DNA from: an uncultured Pseudorhodobacter sp.
GTDB taxonomy: Bacteria > Pseudomonadota > Alphaproteobacteria > Rhodobacterales > Rhodobacteraceae
Assembly (NCBI GenBank): GCA_945952425.1
Contig: CAMFIX010000098.1
Location: 1-8,991, forward strand
DNA length: 8,991 nucleotides
Reading direction: 5' to 3'
The translations under genes were made by a program, and so were the position numbers. Below are positions 7,081-8,991 of this stretch, piece after piece (position 1 is the first letter of the stretch; each line of letters opens with the position of its first letter). A model generated the notes under the pieces. The model was not told the DNA's origin. It worked only from the letters and a program-made list of their open reading frames with translations, and ran no database searches.

Positions 7081-7965
7081 ATGGAAGACGAGGGTGCTGT
7101 GACGGCCCGGGTGGGCGTGCTGGGCGGTGACGGGGCCTGGTCGGTGGCCGAGGTGCTGCGGGGTGCGGGCGTCGCCGTGGCCGATCTGGAGCCCGCACCG
7201 AAACAGGTGGCAGAGGCTGTCGCGCGGAAATGGCATTACGGGCTGGCCTCGGTCCGGGCGGGGCTTTTGGGCCATCCGCGGGCGATTTTGCAGCTGCTGC
7301 AACAGGTCAATGGCGCGCGGCCCAAGGGCTGGATCTGGAAGGGCGAGGGGGCGGTGGATGGGTTCCGCCCCGAGATCGACCCCGAGGGCCTGCCGCGCGA
7401 GGGGATCGAGGGCTACCGCCTGGCGCATCTGGCCGCGGTGGCGCGGCTGGTGCAAGAGGTCGACCGGCTGATCTTGCCCTTGTGCACCGCGCGGGCCTGG
7501 GTGGATGGCGCGGGCACGGTCTTTGGCGCGCGGCCCAAGGGGGTGACCTTGCCCAGCGGCGTCAAGATTTCTGAAATTGTCTTTTCTGCCGATGACTTGC
7601 GCAGCGATCTTCATGCAATGGTCGAGGTCTTCCGCGCCCTGAACCCGCGGCTGGTGCTGCAGGTGAGCGTGCTGCCCTCGCTGGGCGAAGTGGTCGATTG
7701 GCCCGAGGTCGAGGGGCTGCAGCACGATCCCATCTTCGACGCCTTGCTGGAGGCGCGAAGAAAGGGCGGCAAGGGTGCGGGATTGCTGGCTTTTCTGGCT
7801 CAGGGCGGCGACATCGACCGCTTTGCGCCCGTGGTGGCTGCGCCGGTTGCCGAGGATGACGACGCGGAACGCCGCCGTCGCCGGAAAGAGAAGCGCAAGG
7901 CCAAGGGCGACAATCCCGGCAAGGTCATCTGCGAGGACGAGCTGTTGGAGGCCTTCGCGAAATGA
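7081..7965 (+). CDS. Divergent GSCFA-like protein lacking the GSCFA motif
   Basis: No family is named by an obvious motif, but the 294-residue protein follows the order of the GSCFA family (Pfam GSCFA). It has an N-terminal strand and helix (VGVLGGDGAWSVAEVLRGAG, 11-30), ending in DLEPAP as the canonical protein at 8734 has DAEPAP. Then come ASVRAGLLGHPRAILQLLQQ (56-75), a WIWKGEGAVDGFRP block (84-97), and AHLAAVARLVQEVDRLILPL (115-134). After TARAW (136-140), a DLHAMVEVFRALNPRL segment (176-191) and VSVLPS (195-200) follow. Where a GSCFA protein has TAGSCFA, this one has VLGGDGA, so the Ser-Cys pair is lost. The C-terminus holds an acidic-then-basic stretch (258-277) and ICEDELLEAF. The ATG at 7081 has ggag at 7071-7074; a TTG at 7000 would add a poorly supported extension. 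Its TGA overlaps the next start by 4 nt. Function unknown. Confidence 0.8.
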   Translation: MEDEGAVTARVGVLGGDGAWSVAEVLRGAGVAVADLEPAPKQVAEAVARKWHYGLASVRAGLLGHPRAILQLLQQVNGARPKGWIWKGEGAVDGFRPEIDPEGLPREGIEGYRLAHLAAVARLVQEVDRLILPLCTARAWVDGAGTVFGARPKGVTLPSGVKISEIVFSADDLRSDLHAMVEVFRALNPRLVLQVSVLPSLGEVVDWPEVEGLQHDPIFDALLEARRKGGKGAGLLAFLAQGGDIDRFAPVVAAPVAEDDDAERRRRRKEKRKAKGDNPGKVICEDELLEAFAK

Positions 7966-8726
7966 GGCTCTGCGTCATCGGCAATTCGCATCTCGCGGCG
8001 CTGAAACTCGGTTGGGACGAGTTGAAGGCCAAGGGCCAAGCCCCTGATATGGAAGTGACTTTCTTCGGCGCTCCTTCGGACGGCGTCCGCCATGTGCGCC
8101 TGGAAGACGGCCGCCTGACCCCCAAACGCAAGGACATCGCCGAGCATTTCGAGCGGATGGGCGGCACGCCTCATATCCAGCTGGACGATTACGACGGGTT
8201 TTTCCTGATCGGCCTGAATGTCTCGGTCAAACGCATCCTGCGGTTTTACAAGACCCATGCCTGGGTCGGGCTGAAGGGGACGGAGGGAAAAGTCCTTGTC
8301 GCTCCGGGCTTTGCGCGGGATTTCCTGACCGAGCGCTATGGCGACACGCTGATGGGGGTGACGGCGTCGCATCTGCAGGGCCGCAAGGTTCTGGCTTTGG
8401 CCGAGCCGCTTTGGGCCGAATGGATCAGGGCGGGCGCGCCGGAGACGCCCGAATACGGCTGGGATGCCGCAATCACTGCCGGCGACGGGGAGGCCATCGG
8501 GGCAATGTTTCGCGCCACCGTGGCCGCAAGCCTGCCGCCCCATGCCCAATTTCTGCCGCAGCCTGACATTACCGTGGCGCATGGGATCACCACGCGGCTG
8601 GCCTATAACAAGGACGCCTCGCGGCTGATTTCGGGCGAGGGCGGCGGCACCGATGCCGCCCATATGAACGGCGCCTTCGGGCAAGAGATCTGGCCGCTGG
8701 TCCTGCCGGCCTTGCGCGCCATGTGA
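7962..8726 (+). CDS. SGNH-hydrolase-like protein of unknown function
   Basis: A 254-residue protein that opens with VIGNSHLAAL (5-14): a first beta strand followed by GNSH, the position of the nucleophile block (block I) in SGNH/GDSL hydrolases, giving Ser9 as candidate nucleophile. Near the C-terminus GGTDAAHMN (228-236) fits block V, with Asp231 and His234 as the other catalytic residues. GLNVS (84-88), after the strand FFLI, may supply the oxyanion Asn86. Such enzymes are typically esterases or acyl-group hydrolases or transferases. No signal peptide or membrane helix is seen, so it is likely cytoplasmic. It overlaps the GSCFA-like gene by 4 nt and is followed 7 nt later by the GSCFA gene, which implies one coupled operon. 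The substrate cannot be told; the catalytic assignment is inference from motifs. Confidence 0.8.
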   Translation: MRLCVIGNSHLAALKLGWDELKAKGQAPDMEVTFFGAPSDGVRHVRLEDGRLTPKRKDIAEHFERMGGTPHIQLDDYDGFFLIGLNVSVKRILRFYKTHAWVGLKGTEGKVLVAPGFARDFLTERYGDTLMGVTASHLQGRKVLALAEPLWAEWIRAGAPETPEYGWDAAITAGDGEAIGAMFRATVAASLPPHAQFLPQPDITVAHGITTRLAYNKDASRLISGEGGGTDAAHMNGAFGQEIWPLVLPALRAM

Positions 8727-8733
8727 GGATGTG

Positions 8734-8991
8734 ATGGATAAAATCTCGCCCTATCAAGGGATTGAGCCCCGCGCCTTCTGGCGGACCTATGCCGAGGGCG
8801 CCTATCCGCCCGAGGGGCTTTACCGGCCGAAATGGGCTCTGTCCAAGTCCGACCGGATCGTGACGGCAGGCAGCTGCTTTGCCCAGCATGTCGGCCGCGC
8901 CTTGCGCAAGAACGGGTTCAACGTGCTGGATGCCGAGCCTGCTCCCGCCGGGCTGGACCCCGAGCGCCAGACGGAACACGGCTATGCCATG
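8734..8991 (+). CDS. GSCFA domain protein (partial, cut by the window edge)
   Basis: The first 86 codons of a GSCFA-family protein are present and the gene continues past the right edge. An N-terminal stretch with aromatic residues (AFWRTYAEGAYPPEGLYRP) leads to RIVTAGSCFAQHVGRALRKN at about residues 43-62, which holds the family's name-giving Gly-Ser-Cys-Phe-Ala. GFNVLDAEPAP follows, and the end HGYAM is where family members go on to a conserved SARYGN-type block. The family has no firmly established reaction; it occurs in bacterial genes linked to cell-surface or glycan functions. The ATG at 8734 has gagg at 8725-8728, 5 nt upstream; a GTG directly before it (8731) is an alternative. It is the third gene of the cassette that starts at 7081. 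Confidence 0.9.
   Translation, partial: MDKISPYQGIEPRAFWRTYAEGAYPPEGLYRPKWALSKSDRIVTAGSCFAQHVGRALRKNGFNVLDAEPAPAGLDPERQTEHGYAM

Overview
The window looks like chromosomal DNA from a high-GC alphaproteobacterium, most likely a member of the Rhodobacteraceae such as Paracoccus or a relative. This rests on strong G/C preference at third codon positions, the alphaproteobacterial character of the S2 and EF-Ts sequences, and an intergenic element typical in style of that family. No RNA gene, insertion sequence or CRISPR array was seen.

Left part (1-1658): a small MmcQ/YjbR-family gene on the minus strand runs leftward into two perfect hairpins. Facing away from it is a sulfotransferase-like gene that starts with TTG. 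A second minus-strand gene may begin at the very edge of the window.

Centre (1659-3831): the translation operon rpsB-tsf (ribosomal protein S2 and elongation factor Ts). It has a roughly 110-nt potentially structured leader and two stem-loops in the gap between the genes. A strong stem-loop and a repeat-like box follow tsf. A 14-nt tandem duplication covers the tsf stop codon.

Right-centre (3832-6990): a MacAB-type ABC efflux operon of three overlapping genes. These are a membrane-anchored periplasmic adaptor, a stand-alone ATPase and a stand-alone MacB-type permease, so the E. coli MacB architecture is split into two polypeptides. Together they would form an inner-membrane pump reaching toward an outer-membrane channel that is not encoded here.

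Right end (7081-8991): a tightly packed cassette of three genes. The first is a divergent GSCFA-like protein that has lost the GSCFA motif. The second is a small SGNH-hydrolase-like protein with a recognisable Ser and Asp-x-x-His. The third is a canonical GSCFA protein, cut by the window edge. Their function is unknown. This cassette is the most interesting part of the window, because an apparently motif-less paralogue is co-transcribed with an intact one and a putative hydrolase.
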